Shown piece by piece: positions 21,651-31,831 of a DNA stretch of 64,000 nucleotides. This DNA comes from Paramoeba atlantica (taxonomy: Eukaryota > Discosea). The stretch's first letter is position 1. Each line of letters begins with the position of its first letter. Made by a program: the position numbers and the translations under genes. The DNA lies in the NCBI GenBank assembly GCA_977017575.1, contig CDRNVI010000039.1, positions 1 through 64,000 of the forward strand, given 5' to 3'. The notes under the pieces were generated by a model, which was given only the letters and a program-made list of their open reading frames with translations, ran no database searches and had not been told where the DNA came from.

Positions 21651-22114
21651 AATGAGCCAAAATAATCTTTCGCATCAGTAACAGGTACATTCACGTTATT
21701 TTTATTCATGTCTACATCACTATTTTGAAGTGTCTATTTAATTTGAGCTGGTAACCCATTTTATAAAAATCCTTTTAAACGATTTCTCGTGGTGTCGAAA
21801 AGAAAATTGTCAACGTCCAATAGTCTACTATACGATTTTGTTTGCCTTTTTCGAATTGGTGATTGCTTTTATGGTCAGTGTTGTTATGGGATTTTGACAC
21901 GCATTTTGGAAGAATATCGAAAGAAAGCTTAAGTTTTGGTGCTCAATTTTCCACGATGAACACGATGCACTTACTATTCCTTCCAGTTGTATACGATTTC
22001 TATATTTTTTTGCATTGTCTTCGATTGTCCAGACGTAATAAGGTTGTAAGGAAATTATGAGCATCGAGAAAAAGACGAAATTTTACTTACAGCAACTCAT
22101 ATCACAATCATTTT
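21651..22114. other. Spacer between cold-shock copies
   Basis: 464 bases of AT-rich sequence without a convincing gene. It shows no obvious similarity to the sequence after the second copy, so the duplication either did not include the flanks or they have diverged. Confidence 0.5.
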
Positions 22115-22516
22115 ATGTACTCTACCGCTCTTCGCCTGGCTGGTTCGACGCGTGGCATTGGAGCCGCAACGGCTCTACTTCTGGAACGCCACTCGGGTGT
22201 GTGTAAGACATGGATTGATCAAAAGGGATTCGGATTCGTCACCGACTCTAGTACCAACCAGGACGTGTTTGTACACTTCCGAGAGCTTACGTGCCAGAAA
22301 CCGCGCAAAATGATGCAAGTCGGGGAGGAAATCGAGTTCGACGTGGAGGAGTTGGAAGGACGCCAGCGCGGAGTTCGTGTCACTGCCCCCGGTGGAGGAC
22401 CTCTGCAGGGAGGTGACTTGGATCCCAGCATGTCGCGTGGGCGAGGTGGCAGCCGCGGCGGTCGAGGGGGTCGTGGAGGACGCGATTACGCCTCCGATGA
22501 CGGCTTCGATATCTAG
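22115..22516 (+). CDS. Cold-shock domain / RGG protein, copy 2
   Basis: A 133-residue tandem duplicate of 21246-21650. From GIGAATALLLER onward the two proteins differ at only one residue (Arg versus His in ERRSG/ERHSG), while the DNA differs mostly at silent positions. The first 14-15 residues differ freely (MYSTALRLAGSTR against MFQTALCRSLGGSK). This pattern fits strong purifying selection on the mature part, with loose constraint on the leader, as expected for an organelle targeting peptide that is removed. The cold-shock RNP motifs and RGG tail are as in copy 1. Confidence 0.85.
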   Translation: MYSTALRLAGSTRGIGAATALLLERHSGVCKTWIDQKGFGFVTDSSTNQDVFVHFRELTCQKPRKMMQVGEEIEFDVEELEGRQRGVRVTAPGGGPLQGGDLDPSMSRGRGGSRGGRGGRGGRDYASDDGFDI

Positions 22517-23002
22517 ATCCAAAGCGCAATCACGTCGTGATATTATCCTAGATTTTTATTAGATGATTTTTTTTGCAAAGCGTCACTATAATATAAGATT
22601 GCATTGAAAGATAGCAGTTGAATTACGGGTGTCCTTAAAAGGAATATTTTCGCTTGTTTTGCGCCTTTAGCAAGGTTTTCCGTCTGAGTTGCGTTCCGTG
22701 CGCGGGAGTGATGGCTCAATTGCATTTTAACCACATGTAACTTTTCTTGGTAACAATTTCTATTAACCAAATTGCAAAGTTCTGATTATTTCGAATCGTT
22801 TTTCACAGGTGCAACATTCTTGGTAATACACGTTGCACCATCTTCACATTTTATCGTAGATGGATAAACACACACCTTCCCTTTACAGCTTAACGCTCAC
22901 GAAAAAAAAACACACCTCTATCCAAATCCTCCTTTTTCCCTCCTTAACATCACCCCCCTCTCTTTCATCGCCTTTTTTCATCCCCCTTCCCTCTCCCCAC
23001 CC
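22517..23002. other. Intergenic, pyrimidine-rich end
   Basis: 486 bases. The last 80 bases before the PPR start are almost pure C and T (about 22925-23002), which could serve as a polypyrimidine tract for splice-leader addition. Nothing else is recognised. Confidence 0.4.
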
Positions 23003-26000
23003 ATGCTACGCCACCCTCTCCTCCCCTGTCGTAAAATCACCTCCTCCCGCTCCTCCCCTCCCCCTCCTCCCCCCCTCCCCCTCTTCCCCACGCCCCACGC
23101 CCCCTACTCCACCCCCCCTACCCCTCCCCCCCGCTTCCACCCCTTCACCCGCCGCGACGAGGACGAGCTCCTCCACACGGTCACCACCAAGCCCCGCCAC
23201 GTGCTGCGAAAGGTGCGCCAACTCGTGTGGAGGTCCCGCAAGAGGGAACTCCAGTTCCGCTCCACCCTCACCTTCCTGGTGCTCACCCTCCAGGACCAGC
23301 TCCGGGCCCGCGCCCTCCCCCCCGCCACCGCGAGCGCCATCATGGAGGCCGTGATGCGGGAGTGCGTGCGGCTGGCCCAGCACGACATGGCCCACCTGCT
23401 GTTCCGGGCCTTCCTGCGGTTCCGCAAGCACGGCTGCGGGGTCACGGTGAACTGCGTGAGGTACCTGTTTGAGAGCTATAAGGGGGGGGTGGGGAGTAGT
23501 CGTATGAATAATAATGAAAATGTGAAGAATGATAATAGGAAGAATGATAATAGGAAGAATGATAATATGAGGAATGATAATAGGAAGAATAAGAACAATG
23601 AAACGATGAAGAATAATGAAACGATGAAGAATATAAACCATGAAACGATGAAGAATAAAAACGATAACAACACATGTAAGAAGAGTCCTAAGAACGATGA
23701 AAAGAATACGAATCCTGAAAACACGGATCACAACAACCCCTGTTACAACAACAACCAGGAGTTTATGTATCAACTCGCGTGTGAGATGAGAGGGGAGTCG
23801 GGGCTGCGACCGCTATGTATGGCGGCGCTGCTCTATGCGGGTCGCCCCAAGGAGGCGGAGGCGATGAGGGGGGCAGGGGGGGAGACCGGTGAGATGACCA
23901 CGCAGGATCGGTTAGCGTTACTCGAGGGGTACGACAAGTTGGATGATGTGAAACGGTTGGGGGAGTTGGAGAGGGAGTTTTTGGAGACACCGCAGGGGGG
24001 AGGGGAAGGGGAGAACGCCGAAGGGGAGAAACAGGCCAAAGAAAGTAAGGCCGCGGTGGTGAAAACCTTGTTAAGGATTTATCAAAGAAGGGGGGCGTAT
24101 GGGAAGGTGGAGGGGTTGCTGGGGGTGGTAACGCAGTGTGGGTTAGCGCTTGACCCGGTGGCGTTTTGTTCCATCCTACGCCATCGTACGCAGAAAGCAC
24201 AAACGGTGGAGGAACTCAACGAGGCGGAGCAAGCGGTACGTGACATGGGGTATGAGTTTGATATCGCAGGGTACAGTATTTTGGTCAGCGCGTATGCGCG
24301 GCTCACGACCTTTGGGGATCGTGCCAGTGAGGAGATTATGTTGGGGAAGGTGGACACGCTGCTGGGGTCGATTGAGGCTCGGCTAAAACACGGGGACCCG
24401 GACCTGGATGTGTCGGTGTCCCACCTGCGGGCGGTGATCCGGGGGTACGGCGCCGCGGGGAAGGCGGAGCGGATGCGGGAGGCGTGGAAACGGATGCAGT
24501 TCCGAGGGCTGAGTAACGACACCCGGGTGTATAATGAGATGGTGAAGTGGTACTCGCTGATGGGGAGTGTGAAGGATGTGCTGGATTTGAAGGAGCACAT
24601 GAAGGAGAGTGAGGTGTACCCGGATGCTCAGACCTATACGTGGATCTTTCGCTCCCTCGGGAAGTACTACCCGCGCCAGGTGGCCGCGCTTTATGAGGAG
24701 ATACAATCCAATCGCGTGCGTCCGGACCTGACGCTGTACACCACCATGTTGGGTGTCTTCGGGGATCTCCGAATGGAGGACAAGGTGAAAAAAATTGTCT
24801 CGGAAATGCAAAAGCGAGAGGAGGCGGGGACGCTGCAACCGAGTCCGTTTACTTATGCTGTGCTGATGCGGTTGCACTCGTCGAACCTCGCAAAGGTGGA
24901 GGAGCTGTTCGCGGAGGCGCAGAAAAAGGGTGTCGGGGATTTCCCTCATGTTATTACGATATACCTACACTGCCTCACGCGAGCGAATGAACGCGAAAAG
25001 ATTAACACCCTGCTGCAGTCCTGGCCCACATGGCACACCAATGTGTACAACGTTCTCATTGCCTTTCACGCTCGCCACGATGAGAGGGATAAAGTGTTTG
25101 AGCTGCTGGACAAGATGAAGACAGAAAACGTCGAGTACAACCACGTCACCTATGGCACACTGATTACGGTGTTTGGTCGCTGGAAGGATACCCCACGGGT
25201 TCTCGAGGTCATGGAGAAAATGAAAACAAGCGGGAACTCGCAGCTGAACGCTCATTTCTACTCCATTCTCGCGAGCACCTACAGCCGTCTCGGGGACAAG
25301 GAGGGGGTCAACGACGCGTGGGAGGATTTGCAGTCCTCCCGTCTTTACCCCGACACGGAGGTCTACAACACCTTCCTTGCACTCTATGGTAAACAGCACA
25401 ACGTGGATAAGATGCAGCACGTGCTGGATAACATGCTCAAGAACGTCCCACCGAATCCCCTGACCTCCTCGACGGTGGTCGACATGTTAGGCAAAGCCGG
25501 GAAGATCAGTGACATGGAGCAGCTCGTGGGGGAGATGAAGAACCACCCCGACATGTGTCCCACCAGTGTGACGTATCACCAAATCATGAATGCGTACGCG
25601 AAGACGGCGGATGTTCGAAAGATGGAGCACACCCGGGCAGAGATGCTCGAGAAAGGGTACACGGAGAATGCCGTGACGTACAACATCCTCTCCGATGGCT
25701 ACGGCCGCGCGAAGCGTTATGAGCAACTCGGCGAACTCGTCCAAGAAAGGGTCTCGAAAGGGATTCCAATGGAAGAGACAGGGGTATGTGTTCTGGTGAC
25801 GTCGTTTGCGCGTGCACGGATGATTAAGGACGTGAACAAGACGATTTCGCTGTTTGTACCCGATCCGGATACCCCGCCCGTGAAAGAGGGGGAAGAGAAG
25901 AGTGAGGAGAAACCCCCAACGTCGCCATCCGTGCCCTACACGAATAAACTGGTATGGACAATGATTGACGCGTACTGTCGGTGCGGTGATGCCCATCGTA

Positions 26001-26383
26001 TGGAGCAGTGGGTACGACGTCTCCATCACGGTACCATTCCCTTGAAGCCTTCCGATCGCTCTTCCCTGATTGGGTACTACGGCCGTGTAGGTGCTGTGGA
26101 GAAAATGGAAGAAATGGCGAACGAGCTGAAGAAGGCTGACGTGTCAGTGAGCTATGCGGCGTTAAATTCCATGGCACGGACGTACGCCAAGGCGGGAAAG
26201 TTTGAAAACACCATCGAGGTTCTTCACAGATTAAGGGACAAGAAACAAGTCCCAGACGCCTCCACAAGTTTAATGCTGAGTGGACTGTTTCTGAAGGCAG
26301 GGTTGCAGGAACAGGCCCAACAGGTTGTTGAGTGGAGGAAACAGTACGCACAGTCCTATGCTGATGAGATTGAACAAGCCTAA
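23003..26383 (+). CDS. Pentatricopeptide repeat (PPR) protein
   Basis: An 1126-residue helical-repeat protein. From about residue 480 onward many 35-residue PPR units are visible, with the form TYxxLIxxYGxxGxxxKVxELLxxMK (for example HVTYGTLITVFGRWKDTPRV). PPR proteins bind single-stranded RNA and act mostly in mitochondria or plastids, so an organelle RNA-processing role is likely. The N-terminal 60 residues are rich in Ser, Pro and Arg and may include a targeting peptide. Residues about 168-252 are an Asn/Lys-rich insertion (NDNRKNDNRKNDN) coded by AT-rich DNA inside a very GC-rich gene. Codon use changes from C-rich at the start to G-rich in the middle and becomes more balanced at the end. 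Confidence 0.9.
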   Translation: MLRHPLLPCRKITSSRSSPPPPPPLPLFPTPHAPYSTPPTPPPRFHPFTRRDEDELLHTVTTKPRHVLRKVRQLVWRSRKRELQFRSTLTFLVLTLQDQLRARALPPATASAIMEAVMRECVRLAQHDMAHLLFRAFLRFRKHGCGVTVNCVRYLFESYKGGVGSSRMNNNENVKNDNRKNDNRKNDNMRNDNRKNKNNETMKNNETMKNINHETMKNKNDNNTCKKSPKNDEKNTNPENTDHNNPCYNNNQEFMYQLACEMRGESGLRPLCMAALLYAGRPKEAEAMRGAGGETGEMTTQDRLALLEGYDKLDDVKRLGELEREFLETPQGGGEGENAEGEKQAKESKAAVVKTLLRIYQRRGAYGKVEGLLGVVTQCGLALDPVAFCSILRHRTQKAQTVEELNEAEQAVRDMGYEFDIAGYSILVSAYARLTTFGDRASEEIMLGKVDTLLGSIEARLKHGDPDLDVSVSHLRAVIRGYGAAGKAERMREAWKRMQFRGLSNDTRVYNEMVKWYSLMGSVKDVLDLKEHMKESEVYPDAQTYTWIFRSLGKYYPRQVAALYEEIQSNRVRPDLTLYTTMLGVFGDLRMEDKVKKIVSEMQKREEAGTLQPSPFTYAVLMRLHSSNLAKVEELFAEAQKKGVGDFPHVITIYLHCLTRANEREKINTLLQSWPTWHTNVYNVLIAFHARHDERDKVFELLDKMKTENVEYNHVTYGTLITVFGRWKDTPRVLEVMEKMKTSGNSQLNAHFYSILASTYSRLGDKEGVNDAWEDLQSSRLYPDTEVYNTFLALYGKQHNVDKMQHVLDNMLKNVPPNPLTSSTVVDMLGKAGKISDMEQLVGEMKNHPDMCPTSVTYHQIMNAYAKTADVRKMEHTRAEMLEKGYTENAVTYNILSDGYGRAKRYEQLGELVQERVSKGIPMEETGVCVLVTSFARARMIKDVNKTISLFVPDPDTPPVKEGEEKSEEKPPTSPSVPYTNKLVWTMIDAYCRCGDAHRMEQWVRRLHHGTIPLKPSDRSSLIGYYGRVGAVEKMEEMANELKKADVSVSYAALNSMARTYAKAGKFENTIEVLHRLRDKKQVPDASTSLMLSGLFLKAGLQEQAQQVVEWRKQYAQSYADEIEQA

Positions 26384-26626
26384 TGCTTCCTTTTTTCGTT
26401 TATGTGTATAGCACCAAAAAAATGCGCCCATTTTACTTTTTTAAAAACAAAAATGATCCACGATGGTTTCACATCACCCTTCAATTACAATTCTTTGTGT
26501 CCACGTTTACCACACGCTGCAGTGTAACGCAATCCTCATGTATTACACAATGTACGAACTCTCTACCATGAAAAAACAAAGTCACTTTCTTCTTTTTACA
26601 ACACACACACACACTCACTCACCCCC

Positions 26627-28891
26627 ATGTCCACCCCCCACGAACCGACCTACCCCGAGACCTTTAACGGGGTCATTGGAATTGATCTCGGCACCACCTA
26701 CTCCTGCGTCGCTGTTTTTCGTCACAACCGGGTCGAGGTCATCCCCAACGACCAAGGCAACCGCACCACCCCCTCCGTCGTGTCCTTCACCCCCGAGGGC
26801 ACCGTCATCGGGGACGGCGCCCGCAACCTTCTCACCCGCTACCCCGCCTCCACACTCTACGACGCGAAACGCCTGATTGGTCGTAAATTCACCGACCGTG
26901 AGGTTCAGCAGGATATCCCGATGTGGCCGTTTAAACTGATCCGGGACCCCAACAGTGGGAATATTCAATATGTCCTGGGTGAAAACAACAATGAAAACAA
27001 CAACACGGATATGAGTAATAATGAGAAGGAGATGACAAACAGATCAAACGCGTCCTCCCTGCTCTTCCCCGAGGAGCTCAGCGCCCTGGTGCTTCGTTAC
27101 CTCCGTACCTGTGCGGAACGGTTCCTTCACCAAAATGTCAAGACCGCAGTGCTCACAGTCCCGGCCTACTTCACCGATGCCCAACGGGAGCGTACAAAGG
27201 CCGCGGGGCAGATTGCGGGGCTCGAAATCTGTCGTATCATTAATGAGCCCACAGCCGCAGCCCTGGCCTATGGGCTGGAGCCCCATGGAAAACAAAATAA
27301 GGAAGGGAAACCAATGTTAAAAGAAGATGAAAAGAATAAGGAAAGTGAAATTTTGAAAGAAGATGAAAAGAATAAGGAAAGTGAAATTTCAAAAGAAGAT
27401 GAAAAGAATAAGGAAAGCAAAACCATTTTAGTGTTTGACCTCGGAGGGGGCACGTTTGATGTCTCCGTGATTGTCCTCGAGCAGGGGGTACGGGAGGTGA
27501 AGGCCACCGCCGGGGACACCCACCTCGGGGGACAGGACTTTGACAGCGCTGTGGTGCACGCGTGGGTGGAGGAGATACAGCAAACCCACGACGTGGATTT
27601 GAGTAAAAATGTGAAAGCGATGGCACGACTGCGGAATGTCGCGGAGAGTGCAAAACGGACGCTGAGTTACGCACAAAGCTTTGAGACCGAGGTGCCGGGG
27701 TTGGTGGGAGGGGAGGATAAAATATTGCGGCTGAGTCGGGCGAAATTCGATGAGTTAAACGAGGGGCTGTTTCGGAAATGTCTCGTGGAGGTGGAGAGGG
27801 TGCTGAAAAGTGCCAAGGTACATGAGAAGCAGGTGGATGAGGTGTTGCTGGTGGGGGGGAGCACGCGGATTGTGAAGATTCAAACGCTGCTGGGGGAGTA
27901 CTTTAAGGGTGTGGTGCTGAGTCAGTCGGTGAACCCGGATGAGGCGGTGGCTGCGGGGGCCGCCGTCCAGGGGGCGATTCTCAGCGAAGCCCCGGAGCAG
28001 CAAAGTGAGGCTACAAAGGATATGCTCCTGCTGGATGTCGCCTCCCTCTCGATCGGGGTGAATATTGACGAGGGCAGGATGGATGTACTGATCCCACGTA
28101 ACAGCTCCATTCCCACCCGTGTCACAAAGGAGTACCACACCATAGATGATTACCAAACCGAGGTGCTGCTGGAAATCTACGAAGGGGAACGCCCTCGAGT
28201 GTCCCAAAACCATTTGCTCGGGAACTTTCGACTCACGGGGATACGAAAGGCCAAACGAGGAAAAGTGGACATTGCGGTGACGTTTGCCGTGGACGCCAAT
28301 GGAGTGCTCACCGTAACCGCCGAGGAGGTGGGGGGGAAGAAGCAGTCTCTTGTGGTGAAAAACCAGGACCGGTTGGGGGTACAGGAGATTGAGCAAATGG
28401 TTAAAAACGCGGAGGAACGCGCCGCCGAGGACGCCACGCTTCGACGTGTCCTGGAGCTTCGCACGGAGGTGGAGCGACGGCTCTACCAGGCTCGTTCCTC
28501 TCTGAATTCTTTGCTCAAACACTTCAGTTCGTCGGATCCTGCGCATGAGGAGTCCTTGAAACTGAAGGAAAAGGTGGGAAAAGCTTTTGCGTGGTTGCTG
28601 GATAAGGGACTGGATGTGACTCTAGAAGAGTTAGAAAGAAATGGCACCAAGTTGGACAATATCGAGAGTGCGGTTGAAAGACTGCAGAGTCTTGCGAAAG
28701 AGTCTGGCAAAGAGAAGCGGAAAGACAGCTCCGTGCACTCACCTCATTCTCCTGAAGAGAAAAAGAAGAAAAGAGAAAAATTGAAGGCGAAATATCACGT
28801 TGCGGAGGCCCCGAACGAAGAAAGTAGGGAAACTCCAGCGGAGGATAAGAGCACTAATGATCAGGGTGATGAAGCAGAGGAAGTCAACTAA
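26627..28891 (+). CDS. Divergent HSP70 chaperone
   Basis: A 754-residue HSP70, about 100 longer than usual. The ATPase domain shows [14 protein letters not shown] at 18-31, [42 protein letters not shown] and [13 protein letters not shown]. The substrate-binding domain and a shorter helical lid follow. Two low-complexity insertions lie in the ATPase domain: an Asn-rich one at about 120-140 and a threefold [11 protein letters not shown] repeat at about 225-262. There is no signal peptide and no ER-retention tail. The last residues are EEVN, close to the EEVD tail by which cytosolic HSP70 binds TPR co-chaperones, so it is probably cytosolic. Codon use runs C-rich to G-rich, then AT-richer. Confidence 0.93.
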   Translation: MSTPHEPTYPETFNGVIGIDLGTTYSCVAVFRHNRVEVIPNDQGNRTTPSVVSFTPEGTVIGDGARNLLTRYPASTLYDAKRLIGRKFTDREVQQDIPMWPFKLIRDPNSGNIQYVLGENNNENNNTDMSNNEKEMTNRSNASSLLFPEELSALVLRYLRTCAERFLHQNVKTAVLTVPAYFTDAQRERTKAAGQIAGLEICRIINEPTAAALAYGLEPHGKQNKEGKPMLKEDEKNKESEILKEDEKNKESEISKEDEKNKESKTILVFDLGGGTFDVSVIVLEQGVREVKATAGDTHLGGQDFDSAVVHAWVEEIQQTHDVDLSKNVKAMARLRNVAESAKRTLSYAQSFETEVPGLVGGEDKILRLSRAKFDELNEGLFRKCLVEVERVLKSAKVHEKQVDEVLLVGGSTRIVKIQTLLGEYFKGVVLSQSVNPDEAVAAGAAVQGAILSEAPEQQSEATKDMLLLDVASLSIGVNIDEGRMDVLIPRNSSIPTRVTKEYHTIDDYQTEVLLEIYEGERPRVSQNHLLGNFRLTGIRKAKRGKVDIAVTFAVDANGVLTVTAEEVGGKKQSLVVKNQDRLGVQEIEQMVKNAEERAAEDATLRRVLELRTEVERRLYQARSSLNSLLKHFSSSDPAHEESLKLKEKVGKAFAWLLDKGLDVTLEELERNGTKLDNIESAVERLQSLAKESGKEKRKDSSVHSPHSPEEKKKKREKLKAKYHVAEAPNEESRETPAEDKSTNDQGDEAEEVN
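27312..27425 (+). repeat. Tandem repeat inside HSP70, 3 units of 36 bp
   Basis: The unit AAAGAAGATGAAAAGAATAA plus GGAAAGTGAAAT and a short joint is repeated three times in frame with only a few differences, adding charged residues to the ATPase domain. The high identity suggests recent slippage or unequal exchange. Confidence 0.85.
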
Positions 28892-29350
28892 CATATTGCG
28901 TCAACGAAAGGAGAAGCGTGTAGTTGCAAGAAGAGCTCATGGTCATACTTCTGTGCGTCATGAGCGACTTAATCTTATTCCATCTGCAAGAATTTGCAAA
29001 CGAAGAGACAAAAGAGAAATTGCAATAGCCTGCTTTTTTATTTTGTACATGTCAACATTGCTTTTGTTTTTCAAAGCTTTTCTTACGATTGTCTGACTTA
29101 GCCACCCTACGGGTAAACCTACAGGATAAAGTTTATGCGTACTGTATCAAGCTAGTAGCCGGTTGTATTCGTTAGTTTTCTGCTTCGGTGGTATACAAAC
29201 GATTACTGTACTCTTTGTATATAACCCTTTGTATGTAAATATAACCCTTTGTATCTTTTATCCTTGTATTGCTCTACCTGAGTATAATTTTTCATCCGAT
29301 CAAATTTGTGTGTTACACCTCTCTCAAGAAAATGGTACGCCACTCCAACA
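28892..29350. other. Intergenic HSP70 to APC2-like gene
   Basis: About 460 bases with no convincing gene. It contains a short direct repeat TATAACCCTTTGTAT near 29218-29255. Confidence 0.5.
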
Positions 29351-29365
29351 TTTCTTCTTCTTTAG
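29351..29365 (+). promoter_or_regulatory. Candidate trans-splice acceptor
   Basis: TTTCTTCTTCTTTAG ends three bases before the ATG of the APC2-like gene at 29369. A pyrimidine tract and AG immediately before a start codon is what splice-leader addition would use. Similar sites are at 35641-35670 (MBL-SAM), 42701-42707 and 49241-49248 (signal peptide peptidase). Confidence 0.4.
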
Positions 29366-29368
29366 CTC

Positions 29369-31651
29369 ATGAAAAGTGATATCACGCAAGATATTCTCGT
29401 TGCTGTTTGTGGACAACGAGATATTGCCTCTAAGTTGCCGACCACAAAATCAGTTAATTTGAAACCATGCCGAGCTAGCGAATTTCTGAACAAAGTACTT
29501 CCCTCTTTCTTGTCGATACCATCTTTAATCCCGACTATTAAAAGCAATGATGAACAATATCTTGTATGCATTACCATAGCCAAGTTGCTAGGCAATGCCG
29601 TATTCACTAGTCTGCAAAATATAATTACGTCAAGTGACTCGATAAACGATCAAAATGTTATGGAATGGATAGAGCAAGTCACGGGGTGTTTCGAATATGT
29701 TACCGAACGAATTCTCCCCTGTATATCTTCTGTCTGTGCTCGCCAGAAAGCTGCAGAAAAAGCAACAGGTCGGATTCACTCAACTACAGAATATCGAGAG
29801 GTCGTGGACACATTTTATTGTCACGTTCATGCTTCACTGGAGGCATACTGTGGGAGAATTCGAACGACTCATTCTGAATCTGCGCGATGGATTGAGCACG
29901 CTGACGGTTTTATGCGGAGACTGATAGAAGTCTCTTTGCTTCACGAAGAATGTTCTTCAAGCATTAGAGAGTTGGGGGTAAACCGACTTCCTTGTCTACA
30001 TGCAGCAGTTCAGAAACTCATCGAAATTCAAGTCAAGAAATGTGTGGGTCAATGGAATAGGACTCCTTTACACCACAGGGCATTCCATAAAGTGTTGGAA
30101 GAGATAAATATTTACACAAATGGATTTGGTCGTTTAGGAATAGAAATTCATGCGAATGCGTACGAAAAGGTTTTTTCAAAAGAAATGTATCGACTGCGCT
30201 TGGATCAGCTGCTCCTTATTTTCTTAGAGTATCCTGAAACGATCGCCTCTTTGAACGATTTTCAGGATGCAATGAATTTCTTGCTGGACAGCTCTGAATT
30301 GAATCGGCGAGAGGTTACCGAACAGATTACCACAAGCCTCGTAAGCCAGTGGGAAGATTATTTTGTGCAAGATAAGCATACAACGACGGCTATCCGTCTC
30401 TATTTTCTCGCGTCTTGGATCTCCACTCATGAGCTGGAAAAAGCATTGAACGTCTTTAACGCTGAAATGTTTCTTGTCGCCTTGCGAGAAAAGTCCGATA
30501 TCATAAAGGAAATTGCCTTTGCATTTCTGGACCCTCATAGCGTGTTACGGATTCCGGCTGCAGATGTCTCAGAGAAGGAGGAAGAGAATGACAGGGATAA
30601 AATCTTTTTGAAACTTCTTGAACACGTTTCTAAAGAACAATTTTTGTTAGTCTATCATGAAAAATTGGCCTCTCAGCTCTTAAAATCTGACAAGTCGAAC
30701 ATAGATAACGAATCTAGCAGTATCGATCGCCTCGAGAGACTGCTGGGAGAAAATAGCGTAAACTCGTTTCGAATTATGCTTAGTGACGTTGTGGCTTCGC
30801 ACCGACTTGAGCAAAGTATCCAAAAGAAGCCGCGATCCAGGATAGCTCGCGATACTTCTTCAGTTCAGGTGGCATTTACCATACTTTCAGAAAGTTTTTG
30901 GCCGAAGTTTCCTACAGAAAGCGCCGTTGGCATTCGCTGGCACCCTAAAATTGATGAGCACTTAAAAACAATTTCTCGTGTATACGAGACGAAGTACTCT
31001 AGACGCACTTTGAGTTGGCATATAGCCCATAGCGAGGTGGAGATAGAGCTTGAGCAAATCAATGACAAAAGAACAAAAGAACACGCTCACATCTTGACGG
31101 TAAACGTAGTACAAGCAAGTGCTCTACTTTATATAGTTGAAACATTGCCCGTACTGTCGGCATCTTTAGGGATTCCTGGAAATGATTTCGTACAAGGGAT
31201 GAAAACATCAATCATTTCGAAGAAATTGGGAATCTCGGTATCGATGTTATCCGGATATTTACATGATCTTGTACCGACTACACTAAAATATTATCCCGGG
31301 AACGAACCGGTTTATGTACTTTCAACAAATAGATCGTTTCCATCAGAATTCTTGAGTAATACAAAGGAAGCTACAAGCAACAAAGATAAGGGAGCGGGCG
31401 AGCATGACCGTGAAGACGAATCAAAAGAGGTAAACGACATTCAACCGATGATAGATTCAGTGTGCCACTCTATTCTTTCATATTTGCAAAGCAGTGCTGT
31501 CCCCAAAGCGCAGTCACAAATTGAAAGTTCTTTACGGATTTTCGGTCAGTTACCAAGGGGTGCTCCAATAAACCTCATAGGGAACTGCATTTCAACATTA
31601 GAAATAGATGACAAGGTCTTGCGCAGGAATAACAAGTTTACATTGAAGTAA
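29369..31651 (+). CDS. APC2-like cullin (anaphase-promoting complex)
   Basis: A 760-residue cullin-family scaffold. The cullin homology region begins near residue 505 with ESFWPKF, then RRTLSWHIAHSEVEIELEQ and a VVQASALLYIVE segment. The C-terminal winged helix runs ICHSILSYLQSS...IESSLRIFGQLP and ends VLRRNNKFTLK. Ordinary cullins have an IVRIMK neddylation lysine here; it is absent. The pattern SFWP, R-x-L-x-W and the terminal helix fit APC2, the cullin of the anaphase-promoting complex, which is not neddylated. Its job would be to hold the RING subunit APC11 and drive cyclin/securin ubiquitination. The N-terminal 500 residues are helical, as expected for cullin repeats. Confidence 0.75.
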   Translation: MKSDITQDILVAVCGQRDIASKLPTTKSVNLKPCRASEFLNKVLPSFLSIPSLIPTIKSNDEQYLVCITIAKLLGNAVFTSLQNIITSSDSINDQNVMEWIEQVTGCFEYVTERILPCISSVCARQKAAEKATGRIHSTTEYREVVDTFYCHVHASLEAYCGRIRTTHSESARWIEHADGFMRRLIEVSLLHEECSSSIRELGVNRLPCLHAAVQKLIEIQVKKCVGQWNRTPLHHRAFHKVLEEINIYTNGFGRLGIEIHANAYEKVFSKEMYRLRLDQLLLIFLEYPETIASLNDFQDAMNFLLDSSELNRREVTEQITTSLVSQWEDYFVQDKHTTTAIRLYFLASWISTHELEKALNVFNAEMFLVALREKSDIIKEIAFAFLDPHSVLRIPAADVSEKEEENDRDKIFLKLLEHVSKEQFLLVYHEKLASQLLKSDKSNIDNESSSIDRLERLLGENSVNSFRIMLSDVVASHRLEQSIQKKPRSRIARDTSSVQVAFTILSESFWPKFPTESAVGIRWHPKIDEHLKTISRVYETKYSRRTLSWHIAHSEVEIELEQINDKRTKEHAHILTVNVVQASALLYIVETLPVLSASLGIPGNDFVQGMKTSIISKKLGISVSMLSGYLHDLVPTTLKYYPGNEPVYVLSTNRSFPSEFLSNTKEATSNKDKGAGEHDREDESKEVNDIQPMIDSVCHSILSYLQSSAVPKAQSQIESSLRIFGQLPRGAPINLIGNCISTLEIDDKVLRRNNKFTLK

Positions 31652-31831
31652 AAAAGCATGATTATTTATTGCGTTAGTTGCACCAACATTGCTTTCCTTG
31701 AAGGCTACAAAACAGTGACGCATGGCCTTTAGCACATTCCACACGTTGTTACACAAGCCTGTGATCCGCTAACCAATAGAAAGTGTCCCTCTCCCTTGTT
31801 AATGCTAAAAATGTGTATTACCAATTTTCAG

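Noticed and set aside
23006-23773. A 255-codon minus-strand frame opposite the PPR start
   Set aside because: It runs across Asn/Lys-rich and C-rich DNA in mirror; the translation is repetitive and matches no fold. The PPR frame is far longer and recognisable.
29369-31651. Ordinary CUL1 or CUL3-type cullin
   Set aside because: The neddylation motif is missing and the C-terminal helix reads like APC2.
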